Shown here one piece after another: positions 1 to 11,799 of a DNA stretch of 64,000 nucleotides. Source of the stretch: Cichorium intybus (lineage: Eukaryota > Streptophyta > Magnoliopsida > Asterales > Asteraceae). The stretch is taken from contig CM042011.1 of the NCBI GenBank assembly GCA_023525715.1, positions 58,880,854 to 58,944,853 of the forward strand. The letters run 5' to 3'. Position 1 is the stretch's first letter. Each line of letters opens with the position of its first letter. Both the position numbers and the translations under genes were made by a program. The notes under the pieces were generated by a model that was not told the DNA's origin, searched no databases, and saw nothing but the letters and a program-made list of their open reading frames with translations.

Positions 1-346
1 GGAATCCTTGATTCAATTGGGTAGATGAAACAACTAGGGCTGGCAAAAATGTACCGTGGAGAATCAACCAACATGTTGCCGACCGTACCAATAAAGTAGG
101 TAGCCAACATGTTTGTACTCACCAACCACGAAATTCAATAATTTGTTTTGCTGCCCACATGTACGTATTTCTTCATTCTGACAAGAATGAATATGTACCG
201 AAAGTATTTTATATAAAAATATTGGTATTATTTGAAAATAATAAACATAACTGAAATTATAACCAATTAACGTTTGATTATTTCTAGTTATCATGGGAAG
301 TAGCAAATAATTCATACTTCAAAAAATGATTCAGCTAGTTGATATG
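1..346. other. No recognisable gene
   Basis: AT-rich sequence left of the solo LTR. Short open frames occur on both strands but none shows a domain, low-complexity signature or splice structure that would support a gene. The last five bases (342-346, ATATG) form the left target-site duplication of the adjacent LTR. Confidence 0.6.
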
Positions 347-3032
347 TGTGACATCCGCCTAAAATGGATTCGGGTCAACCCAACCCAATTGGAAATTTAA
401 TAAACCCTACTCGAGATTTCTCGATGCTAATAGGATCAAAACCCTTACACTACGATATAAATTGACGTTAATAGCAATATAGCATAGTATAACGTTATAA
501 CTATAATCAAATTAAATTATGATACCATATTAAAATCAAATCAACGTATGATGCTCTAATTAAATTAAAAGAATCAAACTTGAATGCTATAATTAAACTT
601 CAAATCAAAGTAGATTGTTATAATCAAATAATAACCTATTTTTTTATAAAACTCTATTTTTATAAATACTACATTAAATTTTATAAAACTCTTAAGATGC
701 TTGTGTTAGTGGGGAATTATGAAGACCACCAAAAGTAAAAGGTTATTCCTTTGTCTCCCACTCACACCTCCCATCATCTTTCCTTTCATTTTTCTCCCAA
801 CACATTATTTTCATCACCACTCAAACCATATATATTCTTTCTCTCACTCTCATTCTCGAAATTCCTCCTAGAAATCTTCATATTTCAGCCAAGAACACTC
901 CAATATACTCAAATCTTCATCCCTCTTGAAGCATTCATCAATGTATGTTGTTAAAAGTCTCAAATTCATGAATGAAACAAATTAAATCCACCAAACTATC
1001 TAAAACTCATTTTATGCATAAACCTGATTTTTCTCAGGATCCCATCAATAAAATAAGAAGTTTTGGAAACTTTCAGAAAATAACTTGTTTTTATTGAATT
1101 ACTATAATTATTGCAATAAAATAGGGCAATAACTCACATAAAATACTTTTTGCAGTCAATAAATTCTGGGAAAATTTATTAAAAACAACCCATATATTGA
1201 GTAAAGTGGATTTATAAAGTTTCATGCATTCATATTACTGTTTGATGCTTATTTTGTATTTTATTTTTTTGTAGATAAATAAATTTCAAAATATAGTTAT
1301 GTATGTTAAAAACTAGATTTTATATTTTTCGCACCTTATTAACATTTTAAAGACTCCATGACAAAATTTACAGATTTTTGTAAGAATGTTTGCTTATTTT
1401 TCCTGATTTAATGATTATTTAATGATTTAAATTGATAATAAATAGCTACACATGTCCAAAAATTATAAAACCTTATCCGAATATCATATATAACATGTTA
1501 ATCATAAATAAAAAGTATAATGAATTTCTCTTAATATTTTCCTATTATTTATGATTTTATTGATTAGTTAATAATGAAAAACATAAGAAATACTTCTCAT
1601 AGTCCAAAATATCCAACATATTTACAGTAGGCTCAATATAATGTTAGAAAACTATGGTTAATTTTCCAGAATTTTTGGGAATCATTTATTATTTTTCCCG
1701 AAATTTGTTGTGGTTTAATTATTAAAATACTAAATAAATACTAAAGCAGTTAAGAAAAATATGAAACTTTTACAGTAATTACTATTTTATGAAATAATGA
1801 TTTTCTGATAATTTCAGAATGTTTCATTACTGTTTAGTATTTAAAACCATCTTCCTAAATATCTAAGCATGTAAAAATGTATTTTTAATGATTATTTCAT
1901 ATAAATAATTGTTTATAATATATAAAATCTGTAAATACTTATAATTTGACTAGTTATTATTTTAATAAAAAATTATTAAAATCTTGCCTAAAGTGAAAAT
2001 ATAAATTAATTAAGCAAAGTAATTAATTCAATTTAAAATTCATTTAACATATGAATATATTAATATTCAAAACAAAATTTGGATTATTGTTAATTCATCT
2101 AATATAAGAATATGTGTCTAATTATTTTTATTAATACTATATTCCCGTTTATCGATTCCTAAGCCAAAACTATTAATTATATTAGGTTCTACGACATTTT
2201 GACTCGAGCCGTCTATCGTACAACACGCGCATTCCTTATTGGACTAATGTGAGTAATCCACCCCATATTTTATAATTTTCAATACTTTTGGGGTGTATCA
2301 TGTGGTTTTAATATGTTCCAACTTCATTTTATTATTTTAACACAATTGAGACATTGTTGGGACATTTATACATGAATCATTATTTGTATAATTATTGTTT
2401 GTTTACGCTACATGTACTTGTAGTGCATTACCATTTTTAGTCTAATCTCCATGACTATGCCCGTATTCTTGAGGTACGTTATGGACAATAATAACGCTAT
2501 TGGGTTGACCACCCCGCCTTGGGACGCTATGGTGATTGATTGCACGTGGTTGAGTGTGTATGATGATTAGATGCTCCATCCTATATATATACATATATAT
2601 GTATATATAGGGTGAGGACTTATTGTTGTTGTTATCATTTGTTAATCAATTTTTGATTTATAAACCGTTATCTCAATAATACATGATTGTCGACTTCTAA
2701 AGAAAACAAGTTTCAAATTATAAATATTTCAAACTCAAAATTTTCTTTAATAAAACTAGATTACTCACCAACTCTCGTAGTTGACCTGTTTTTACCCATG
2801 ACGCAGATTTGAAGAATGGAGTTGATGAAAAGTAGGTTATACCTTAGAAACCCACAAGACTATTTAAATTTGATGTAATAAATGTTGTTTGTATTTTGAT
2901 TTGTATTTGTTGTGGATCTTGTTTGCATACTTAGTACTTAATTGAATCTAATCATATTATAACATAGTTGTCATGAGACTTTGAACAATATATCACGCCT
3001 TGATCGATTCCGCCAAGGATCGGGGTGTGACA
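347..3032. mobile_element. Solo LTR of a long-LTR retrotransposon (Ty3/gypsy-like)
   Basis: The 2686-bp block begins TGTGACATCC and ends GGGGTGTGACA, so it has the TG...CA ends and short terminal inverted repeat expected of a plant LTR. It is flanked by a perfect 5-bp duplication, ATATG at 342-346 and 3033-3037. No second LTR, primer-binding site or polyprotein is visible beside it, so it is best read as a solo LTR left by recombination between the two LTRs of a full element. Length and termini resemble Ty3/gypsy chromovirus LTRs, but the lineage is inferred. The interior is non-coding AT-rich sequence; a 67-codon frame at 751-954 has no recognisable features. Confidence 0.85.
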
Positions 3033-3420
3033 ATATGGAATTCAAAAATTGATGCGAAAGACTTTGAAAATGAGTGGGAATTGATGTTGAAATACTTCAA
3101 TTTAACAGAAAATAGGTGGTTGTGAAAGATGTATGGTTTGCATAGGTCATGGATTCCTGTTTTTTAAGGATGCTCCAATGGCATGGGTTTTAAGGTCAAA
3201 ATTGATCATTCCTATACACTATTGTAACATGATCATATCTTATCAACTTTATGATGATATTTGAATCTACAATGGAGGTGAACACATCGTCATGCTCAAA
3301 GTGCTTTGGATTTCAAGACTTTGTCAGGATTTCCACAAATTCTGACATACCTTCTATATGAGCCACATGCAACAAAAGTTTGTACACAAAATATTTTATC
3401 AAGTATGGAAGTGAGTTGTA
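3033..3420 (+). pseudogene. FAR1/FRS- or MULE-transposase-like fragment (decayed)
   Basis: Starting near 3046 one frame reads KIDAKDFENEWELMLKYFNL, then TENRWL, a stop, then KMYGLHRSWIPVF. This is the pattern 'F...W..M...(Y/F)NL..N.WL...Y..R..W.PV(Y/F)' seen in FAR1/FRS proteins and related Mutator-like transposases. Further on, after a frame change, pieces resembling the downstream FAR1 segment (a 'QR...S.LD..TL...P' pattern) can be read near 3275-3400. In-frame stops and frame changes make it non-functional. The solo LTR sits immediately upstream, but the missing 5' part of the gene is not obvious in bases 1-346, so the fragment may already have been partial. Family assignment is from motif memory only. 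Confidence 0.5.
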
Positions 3421-4149
3421 GCTTTACATTCTTATGTGTGATGTTTTATAATATTTTACTATGCTCTTTTTGTTTTGAATACTAGTAGATACATAAAGAT
3501 GTTTTATTGGTTAACTTGACTTGTAGTCCAAAGTTTATCTTTTAAGGCTTTGTGGAATCGTTGAAAGACGGGGTTGGGTTCGCGGTGGTACCATGGCCCC
3601 TCTATGTGTGAGTTCAACAAAAAATGGAGTTGAGTGGGGTTGTGATCATTCCCCATCCCACAACCAACTATCTTTCCTAACTTGTACAATATGCTTCATT
3701 ATTTGTACATTGTGGTGGACTGGGAAAGATAGATTATTTTTTGTGTGGGATAAGAAAGATGGAAGTGAGAGGAAAGAGAAAAGGTTATGTGATGCCTATG
3801 TGACAAGTGAGTTGGTAGGGTTGGGAAATATAGATACCCTTCACCCTAAGGGTGGGCGGGGTGGAGTGGGTTTGGGTGGCAGGTGACTGGTGGTACCGTC
3901 TAGACCGGTGGTGCGACCATTCAGTGAGTCGCGGGTTGGTGAATGGAAGTTGGGTGGCGGGTTTGGTAGCTGCCTCCATCCCATATATTTTTCGACATTT
4001 TTAATGAAAAAATATTCAATTAGATTATTTTACCCCACAACCCCTATAAATACCACTCTCCAACACTTCAAAAATCACACCAATCCTCTACACTTTTTTT
4101 ATATTTTCTTCAACTTATTTCCAACTTTCAATTCTTTTTTTTATTTGAA
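3421..4149. other. Intergenic / possible 5' flank of PIF element
   Basis: No gene is supported. There are G-rich stretches at 3560-3600 and 3845-3970. A TATA-like sequence (TATAAAT, 4045-4051) lies about 100 bp upstream of the ATG of the PIF/Harbinger transposase remnant at 4150 and may be part of its old promoter. Confidence 0.4.
4045..4051 (+). promoter_or_regulatory. TATA-like box before PIF/Harbinger transposase remnant
   Basis: TATAAAT lies 99 bp upstream of the ATG at 4150, in a pyrimidine-rich leader. This is consistent with a transposase promoter, but the gene behind it is broken. Confidence 0.35.
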
Positions 4150-5256
4150 ATGTCTTTTTTTGATAATTCATATTCATATGCGTGTAACAAATTTGTTGAT
4201 GAACCTACTTCATACTCATCATCATCCAAATTGTCAAATAACTTCAACATTATCGTATCGGTTGGTCAAGCTGCAGTAGCTGTTCTGGAAGATACCACAA
4301 GTTCAAGGATATGTCTTTCAAGAACTTATCGAAAGAGATCATGATATTGCAGAGAAGCAGCTGATACAACATTACATTGTTCCTTATTCAAAGTTTGGCG
4401 ACGTTAATTTTGAAACAAATTCTGTATGAGTAGAAAATTATCCGTGTTTATTGTTGAGGATATGGAAAGAAACTTTCCGTATTTCATACAACTTTCGATT
4501 TTAGGATACAAATCAATATTCAACGACATTTAACTTTTGTATGTTGTACATGAGTCCATACATGGATTCCAGGTATGTTAGGTAGCATTGAGTATACACA
4601 TTGTGATTGGAGGGATTATCCAACAACATTACGAGGCTAGTACATGCGAGGTGATCATAAGTGCCCAACAATGATACTTGAAATAGTAGCGTCACAAGAT
4701 TTGTGGATATAACATTCATATTTTGGTGTCGTTGGTGGCAACAACGACCTAAACATCCTCTATCACTCACCACTATCCAAAGAAACGTTGCTTGTATAAG
4801 CACCAAAATGTTCATTTGTTTTAAACGGGGAAGAATACAAGCACGGGTACTATCTTGCAGATGGACATACCCAAATTTGGCCAGTTTTGTGAACATATTC
4901 ATATCCGGTAACTGCAAAAAAAAAAACATTTCACGACCACAAGAAACATCAAGATGGACCAGGAACGGGCGTTTGGAGTACTAAAAGCTCAATGGGTCAT
5001 AATGAGACAGGCTGCACTGTCCATGAATGTTGACGGGTGTAAAGATATAATGTACTCTTGTCTTATATTACATAACATGATCCTAAAAGTTAAATGTGCT
5101 GTTATTTGTCTTGTACATGATATCGATCTACCAACCGAGATAGAGATAAATGAGGATATTATTCTGGAATTGTACGACGTAGGAGTTCACCGTCAATTAC
5201 TATTGGATATTGTTGATCACGTCGAGCATGTCTACATACCTTTTTTTTTACGATAG
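4150..5256 (+). pseudogene. PIF/Harbinger-type transposase pseudogene
   Basis: The remnant starts MSFFDNSYSY and, across several frames, keeps the order of a plant PIF/Harbinger (HARBI1/ALP1-like) DDE nuclease. The N-terminal segment reads ERDHDIAEKQLIQHYIVPYS. The first acidic-residue block is near 4575 (GSIEYTHCDWRDYPTTLRG), followed by MRGDHKCPTMILEIVASQD. The second acidic block is near 4845 (HGYYLADGYTQIWPVL). The C-terminal block at 4954-5256 is open for 100 codons and carries RAFGVLKAQW and IMYSCLILHNMI. At least four frameshifts and several stops (for example after GSIEY...TTLRG and after IVASQDLWI) show it cannot make transposase. Terminal inverted repeats and a 3-bp duplication were not located. 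A second, unrelated-looking remnant of the same superfamily lies at 25571-26845. Confidence 0.8.
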
Positions 5257-5640
5257 TTTATTTAAATTTTTTTATTTAGGTTTTAAATATTTGCATTTAG
5301 ATTTTGAGTTCCTTTTGTAGTTGTGTGCCTGTTTCAATGAAATGTCATTTTAATTTTTTTTTATTTATTACATTTAACCAGTTAATAATTTAAATTAAAT
5401 GCGGTTATTTTTTAATTTAATTTATTACATTTTAAATTAATTAATATATTAATTTAAATGTTATTTTTTAGTTTTAGTTTTATTTATTTATTTTTATATT
5501 GAAAAGCGATGTGACGTTGAGGAGTGAGATGGTTGACAAATATGAGTTTCATATGTTGTGAATTGGAACGTAGGTTGAGAATGTTAAAAATGACTCAGTC
5601 TTTCGCCTTTAAAATTTGATATTGTAGTCTTTAAACTATA
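5257..5640. other. AT-rich intergenic DNA
   Basis: Homopolymer-rich 3' flank of the PIF remnant. No gene or terminal repeat is recognised. Confidence 0.5.
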
Positions 5641-6778
5641 GGGTGCGTTTGGTTTACAGAATGTTTGAAAATGAATTTGAATCTTTTGGATGAATGAGAA
5701 TTTGACGGAATTGGAATCCAAAGGAATTTAAATCCATAACGCGTATGGTTGACATATAATGGAATGGAATCATTTTCTAATTCCTGTTTGGTTTGCAAGT
5801 TTTATCAAAGGAATTGGAATGTAAAATATATAAAAGACTAAACTACCCTTTATTGATTTTTTAGTATTTTTGCAGCTATAAAAATAACTAAATAATACCA
5901 TATAACAAAAAAATTATATGATTTTGTTAAATAAGTTCTTATATAAAATTGAAACATTGAACAAGTTAATGGGTAATTTTCTTTATTGTAGCTAATAATG
6001 TGTACGTAAATGCTCATGAACAAGTTAATGGGTAATTTTCTTTATTGTAGCTTAACATTAATAATTGTAAACCTTCTGCAACTAATCATATATAAATAGT
6101 TTCTGGACGGTTCTTGGATATTAGCAATAGCATGTATCATGGGTGAGATTGCCTCCTAATTTTATCATCCTTTCTTTTCTTATCAGAAACTCGAGAACAA
6201 ACCGAACACAACCCTCCACCACCTTCATTGACAACCAATAGCCACACAGGTAGAAAAAAGAAAGGAGAGAAGCAACATGGACCTCTTGAAGTATCTATAT
6301 CTTTTTGTTCGGATTTCACACAGGCAGAAAAAAGAAAGGAGGGAAGCAATATATAATTGGACCTCTTGAAGTATCTATATATTGTTGTTCGGAATTCACA
6401 CAGACAGAAAAAAAAACATATACAATCTATCTACGCAGCCGGAAAAGAAAGGAGAGAGAAATACATGATTCAACGAAGAAGATGAAGCGATACGCGATAT
6501 AACTTCGCAGAGATACGCAGTAAAGAAAGCTGTGTTGGTTTTATACCATAATATTGATAGGATAAATTTGTCAATTTTAGTTGGAGATAAGAAGATAACG
6601 TTATGGAATTTAAATTGTTTGAGTTTATCTAATGGAATGACAAATTCAATTAGATATAGAATCTCACGGAATTTTAGATAATTCCATTCCATGGATTTTT
6701 AACCAGACACAATTTAGAAGGAATTTCTCTTTCCAATTCATTTAAATTCCATTAAAAAACTTAAACCAAACACGCCCA
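5641..6778. mobile_element. Non-autonomous DNA transposon with imperfect TIRs
   Basis: The ends are an imperfect inverted pair: GGGTGCGTTTGGTTTA at 5641 and TAAACCAAACACGCCC ending 6778. Just inside, the two sides also pair loosely through GGAATTTAAAT / ATTTAAATTCC type sequence, a pattern common in plant PIF/Tourist-like elements. No coding capacity is seen. The interior has two direct repeats of about 34 bp (5958-5992 and 6018-6052) and a three-unit tandem repeat at 6243-6420. A matching target-site duplication could not be recognised, so the superfamily stays open. Confidence 0.6.
6243..6420. repeat. Imperfect tandem repeat, unit 74-80 bp
   Basis: Units begin CACACAGG(T/C)AGAAAAAAG at 6243 and 6317, with a partial third (CACACAGACAG) at 6397. 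Each full unit ends with GTATCTATAT...TTGTTCGGA(T/A)TT. The repeat lies inside the TIR element at 5641-6778. Confidence 0.75.
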
Positions 6779-7854
6779 ATTTTTTCTATAAAAATAGTTG
6801 TTAGAAAATATTACCCGAAGCTTTTAGTCTCGACTAATCCTAAAATTTTATGTCTTGATTTAAAACGTTAAAATTGTTAGCCAAGTCTCAACCATCCGAT
6901 TTTGCCATCTTTTGTAACCTTTTCTACAAAAGGTCATGACATCGACATTTTTTTTTTTTTTATCTTTTCTCTCTCAATCTGTGGATTCCTTCAACAATCT
7001 AAATAAAATTATAACTATTATCATTAGGATTTGCGTAAAAGTAAAATGGCTTTGGTGTATTGTATAAGACATGGTGTTTTTAGAAAACATTTACCGATCC
7101 ATTATACTTTTAAAATAAATACCAAAACATAACGAATTACTTTTTGATGGATCGTAATAGTTTATATTAGGTTATAAAGGGAATCAATCTCATACCTCCA
7201 TACTTCCAAGCTCTATTTTAATGCTACGGCATCATCTTTCATATCCTCTTATTTTTAATGATCATACGTACCTCAATTATATATGTACGTGTGTATGTGT
7301 ATTAGCACACCCATTCTCACACTCCACCCACTCTTTTTAATTTTTTTTATATTTCATTATTTTAAAATACAATTCATTAAATTAAATTTAAAATACATAA
7401 AATAAAAATATGATAAAGATAAATAACACTAAATTAAAACTACATTTAGCGACTAACGTAAATATGTTCCACCAAATCGGAACGAAAGTTGCTATGCACT
7501 TATCCGTTACGTATTGCAAAATATATTCCGAGTATGACTTTTTTTTAATCATAGATTTTTTTTTGAATAAAAATCGATAGTATTTGGAGAAAAATATGTG
7601 AGTTGATGTGTTTTAAAGAATATATGAATGCAATGTATGTATAATGGTTTTTTCTAAATTAATTAAATATGCTTATTTATTTATTGCTCAAATGGTAATA
7701 ATCAGGGGGGTGGGGGGTGGCACGAACCCTATTTCTTTTTCATCTCGACGTCCCAACCACCTTGAGGCGTAGTGTTACAGAGGGGTGCACAAGCTCCACT
7801 TCAGACCCCCGAGCCCTTCGATGGTAGTTCGTTGTATAGCCTTAGGGCAAAATT
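6779..7854. other. Intergenic DNA, no gene seen
   Basis: AT-rich sequence. A short GC-richer block at 7705-7850 (G-runs followed by a stretch rich in CCC and GGG) has no recognisable identity. Confidence 0.5.
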
Positions 7855-8176
7855 CAAAAAATAAACTAACTTTTCATAAAAAATTCATTTTGACACTGTG
7901 TTCTATTTTTTCAATTATGACATAACTTTTAAAAAAAAGTTTGATTTAGATGCTATATTTTCTAGTTTGTTTCAATGTTGCTCAACTTGTTTCTAGCTGA
8001 CGTGGCACGATAAAATGTCAGTCTTCGATGTCGTGACACTGACATGACATGATGACGTGACACTTTCTAGTTACATAACTTTTTAGATGCTAATATTTTT
8101 TAAAAAATACAGTGACTTAATTGAAAAAAAAAACACGATGTTAAAATCGAATTTTTATGAAAACTTAGTATTTTTT
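7855..8176. mobile_element. Foldback MITE-like element
   Basis: The left arm (about 7855-7925; ATAAACTAACTTTTCATAAA then TTGACACTGTGTTC) is the imperfect reverse complement of the right arm (about 8108-8176; AACACGATGTTAAAATCGAA then TTTTATGAAAACTTAGTATT). Arms are about 65 bp with a central loop of about 180 bp. There is no ORF. A related arm occurs at 8899-8950. Confidence 0.6.
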
Positions 8177-8737
<561 letters not shown>

Positions 8738-9208
8738 TGTCTGGTGTATAAAACCCGCAAAGGTTGTGTATGGTGTAGTGTTCCAGTGTCGCTTAGTCTA
8801 AATATAAATGTATTAATTATTATTCAATAATGCAAACAATAGTTTTATAACTAGAAAAAATTACTAAAAAACAAGAGCTAACTACATAAAAGATATCAAG
8901 TATTAATAAAAGTTCGATTTTGACACAATGTTTCTTTTTTCCAATTAAATCATTATATTTTATATAATTTTCTCATTTTGACACCTAGTAAACGATGTTA
9001 CCACAAAATGTCATGCTATCATACGATGTTAGACACATGTCATTAAAGACTGACAAGTCGCTATGTTACGGTAGCTAACAACTAAGTTAACCGGTCAAAT
9101 GGTAAACATTAAAATAAATTAAAAATTATAGTAAAAAAAACAAATAACACTGTTTCAAATGCTATATGAGTATAAATCTACTACTGCATATTTCGTTAAA
9201 AGAACAAG
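8738..9208. repeat. Left part of a duplicated segment, interrupted by the retroelement
   Basis: From about 8990 to 9208 this sequence matches, with many differences, 15650-15798. Shared landmarks include GACTGACAAGTC, then CAAATAACAC and CAAATGCTATATG(A/G)GTATAA. The segment is cut at 9208 by the LTR element (TSD ACAAG) and resumes at 15177. No gene is seen in it. Confidence 0.6.
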
Positions 9209-11201
9209 TGACAACGCTATCGTCACACGCGTCAAAAACAATTTATAACCCACTTTTTACTATGTAGATAGGGCAAGCGGGGTCGAGTCCAAGGATTTAG
9301 TGGTTAACTTTTAATGAGTTGTAAAGTAAATTTTACGGTGATGGTAAAAATATTGAGATTGTAACTTGAGATTAAAGAAAGAATTACTTCCGGTTTAGTT
9401 ATCAACAATTAGTTTCACATGTATTATTACAATGATTCTGATATAATTACTTTAACATAATTACAGTTTACTGACAATTACTATTACATAGGTAAATACA
9501 TAACATGTTGAATCAATTATTTGTCTTTGTCTAACAATTAGGTAGATTAGGCACAAACAATGGTATAGCAATATTATGTTTTATCTAGATGATAGTAACG
9601 TTACAACTTCTTAGCATATTAAGTGGGCACAAAGTATATTAACTGATTATCCGTCTTAGCTCGTTATTTAGGTGAGATAGGTACGAATAATAGGTTGGTA
9701 ATACTATGTCTTGAGAATATGATAGTAAGTAGAAGTAAACACAAATGATTCACTAGTTGTATTCAAAGAAATAGGAGTTTGAGAAATTACAATAGTAAAA
9801 CACTTGTCGGAATCAAAGTAAAAACATGCTATACTAAGAGTTGGATAACATTACCGGAAGTAATCTGAAGAGATTAGCCTTCCATTCGTGTGATGATCGT
9901 CGAGATGGTCTTGGTGTTCCTTGACATGTGACTTGATGCGGTTATCTTCCGAATTATCTTGAATTACAACAAGAATTACCACCGAGAGGGATGATATTTT
10001 GATTCTAAACAACTAGCTAAGAGATGTTTCAAGCTATTCTAACTGATAGAGAGTGTTTGAGTATCCTTATTACAAATAGAGTGAATTGGTGTATAAATCC
10101 GTGCATAGTAGGTCTCTATTTATACTAACTGAACACAGGGCTCGCGTCGCGACCAAGGGTGCCGTCGCGGCGCGAGGATGCGTAGGTCGTTGCTTTTGGT
10201 CGGCCACTGGTCTGGCTAGTGCGGTTGTTGGTAGTCTCGCGTTCAAGGAGTAGGTGTGGTCGCGTCCAAGGTCTTCGCGTCGCGACCATGGTATCCGTCG
10301 CGGCGCGATTGTTGTAGCATTTTGGGTCTTCTGCCTTGTTTTTCTTCAAGTCGCGACACAGGGTCTTCACGTCGCGAGTGCTGTATATTTTACGTATTTT
10401 TGGTATTTTTGGTCTTTAGTTTTGAGCGTCACTTCCTCGGGTTTGATTTCTTATCACAGTTCTTGGGTCTTGTTCCTGAAAATAAGCCATAAATGTTAAC
10501 ACACAAATCCCTCTTATTGTCCTCACACCAACAGCTCCGGAGAACTCTGTTCAAGTTAAACATGAATCGTAATTCATGTTCAGCCACCTGTTAATATAAG
10601 CCTGTTTTGATGTTGAGCTTATCAGGATTTCCTATGGTAAAACCATAGTTCTGGCAGATTTGCATCTGCAACACAGCAGTGGGCTGTGTTGTGCAGTGTA
10701 TAAAAAATGAGATATTCTCTCGTTTAGCTTGCAATTTTGTGAGGATGTCTGGGGACGGTAGACAAATTAATCATAATTCTATTGAGAGAATTGATGATAT
10801 CTTAATAGGATTTCCCCGTGAATTGTGAGATGTTTTCTATGTGAAAACAAATGGCTGGCTTGGGTTAGTAATGACCCGACAGTAGATCTATTATCACCGC
10901 CAGACTGTTGGGAGTCTGTGGTGTGCATCAGGAGCTGCCGTTGGAATGTGAGCTTTTGCCTTTTTGTTGTGAAAACATGCATTCTTATAAAATGTGATTG
11001 TTTGGTTTTAACAGATGAGGTAGGTTAGACGGGTCTGTCTGAACCATATCTGTTATGAAGAAGCATTTTACATGTTTTAAGGCGGTTTTTGGATTCTTTT
11101 ATTTTGCACAGAAATATAGTTTTTGCGTGCCTCTGAGTATATTTATGCGATAAAATAGTCTTTAAATGATAGTGTTTTATTATAAAAATAAAACACTATC
11201 A
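9209..11201 (-). repeat. 3' LTR of the Athila-type element
   Basis: This is the 3' LTR in the element's - orientation. It runs (on +) from TGACAACGCTATCG to AAACACTATCA. It matches the other LTR closely over 9209-10090 and 10470-11201, but much less well between about 10090 and 10460, where CG-rich GTCGCGAC-type motifs cluster. The outer end carries a 14-bp inverted repeat (GATAGTGTTTTATT / AATAAAACACTATC) around a 5-base loop. Confidence 0.9.
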
Positions 11202-11799
11202 AAATACTACACACTTGAGGTTTGCTTGTCCTCAAGCAAAATTGAGTTTTTCGCAAAAATAATTTTTTTTTTTTTTTTTTTAAACGGTCGATCATTTGAT
11301 ACATTGGTCGCTGAACTGACTGCCAGCATGTTAGATCGCTTTCTGTAATAATATCAACAACACAAACAAACGTCATTCTGAACAAAAATAAATTCACACC
11401 ACACAGTAATTAAATTCAGACCAAACAGTAATTAAAACACACAACTGTATTTAAAAGTTCACACTAAATTGGAAATAAAAAGATAAATACTCACTCATCA
11501 TCCTCGTCATCATAATGGGTCCCCGATGGTCCCGCCCCGTCTCCTGTAGGATGGCTACCTGTATGTCCGTACATTTAATACACACAATTTTTATGTTTTT
11601 TTATGTTTTTATAAAATAAAACACACCAAAATCAAATTATCAAGCATAATAAAAACAACTAATTACACAAACTACACACTTATGCTTTGCATAAGTGTAA
11701 ATGAGGGTTTGCAGTGAACACTCCCACAAAGTTCTCGGGTTGCCTCCCGAAAAGCGCTAAGTTTAACGTCTTCAGCCGGACGCATACCTGTATCATGGT
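11202..11799 (-). other. 3' untranslated interior of the Athila-type element
   Basis: This segment lies between the ORF stop and the 3' LTR. It contains the TTGCTTGAGGACAAGCAAA motif (+ complement at about 11222-11240), an 18-T run, and no ORF. The bases next to the LTR (11202-11215) are only weakly purine-rich on the - strand, so the polypurine tract looks degenerate. Confidence 0.6.

Noticed and set aside
10125..10982. Several 60-80 codon frames in the LTR, repeated at 14003-15003
   Set aside because: They lie in both LTRs of the Athila-type element, overlap each other on both strands and have no domain; they reflect CG-rich or non-coding LTR sequence.
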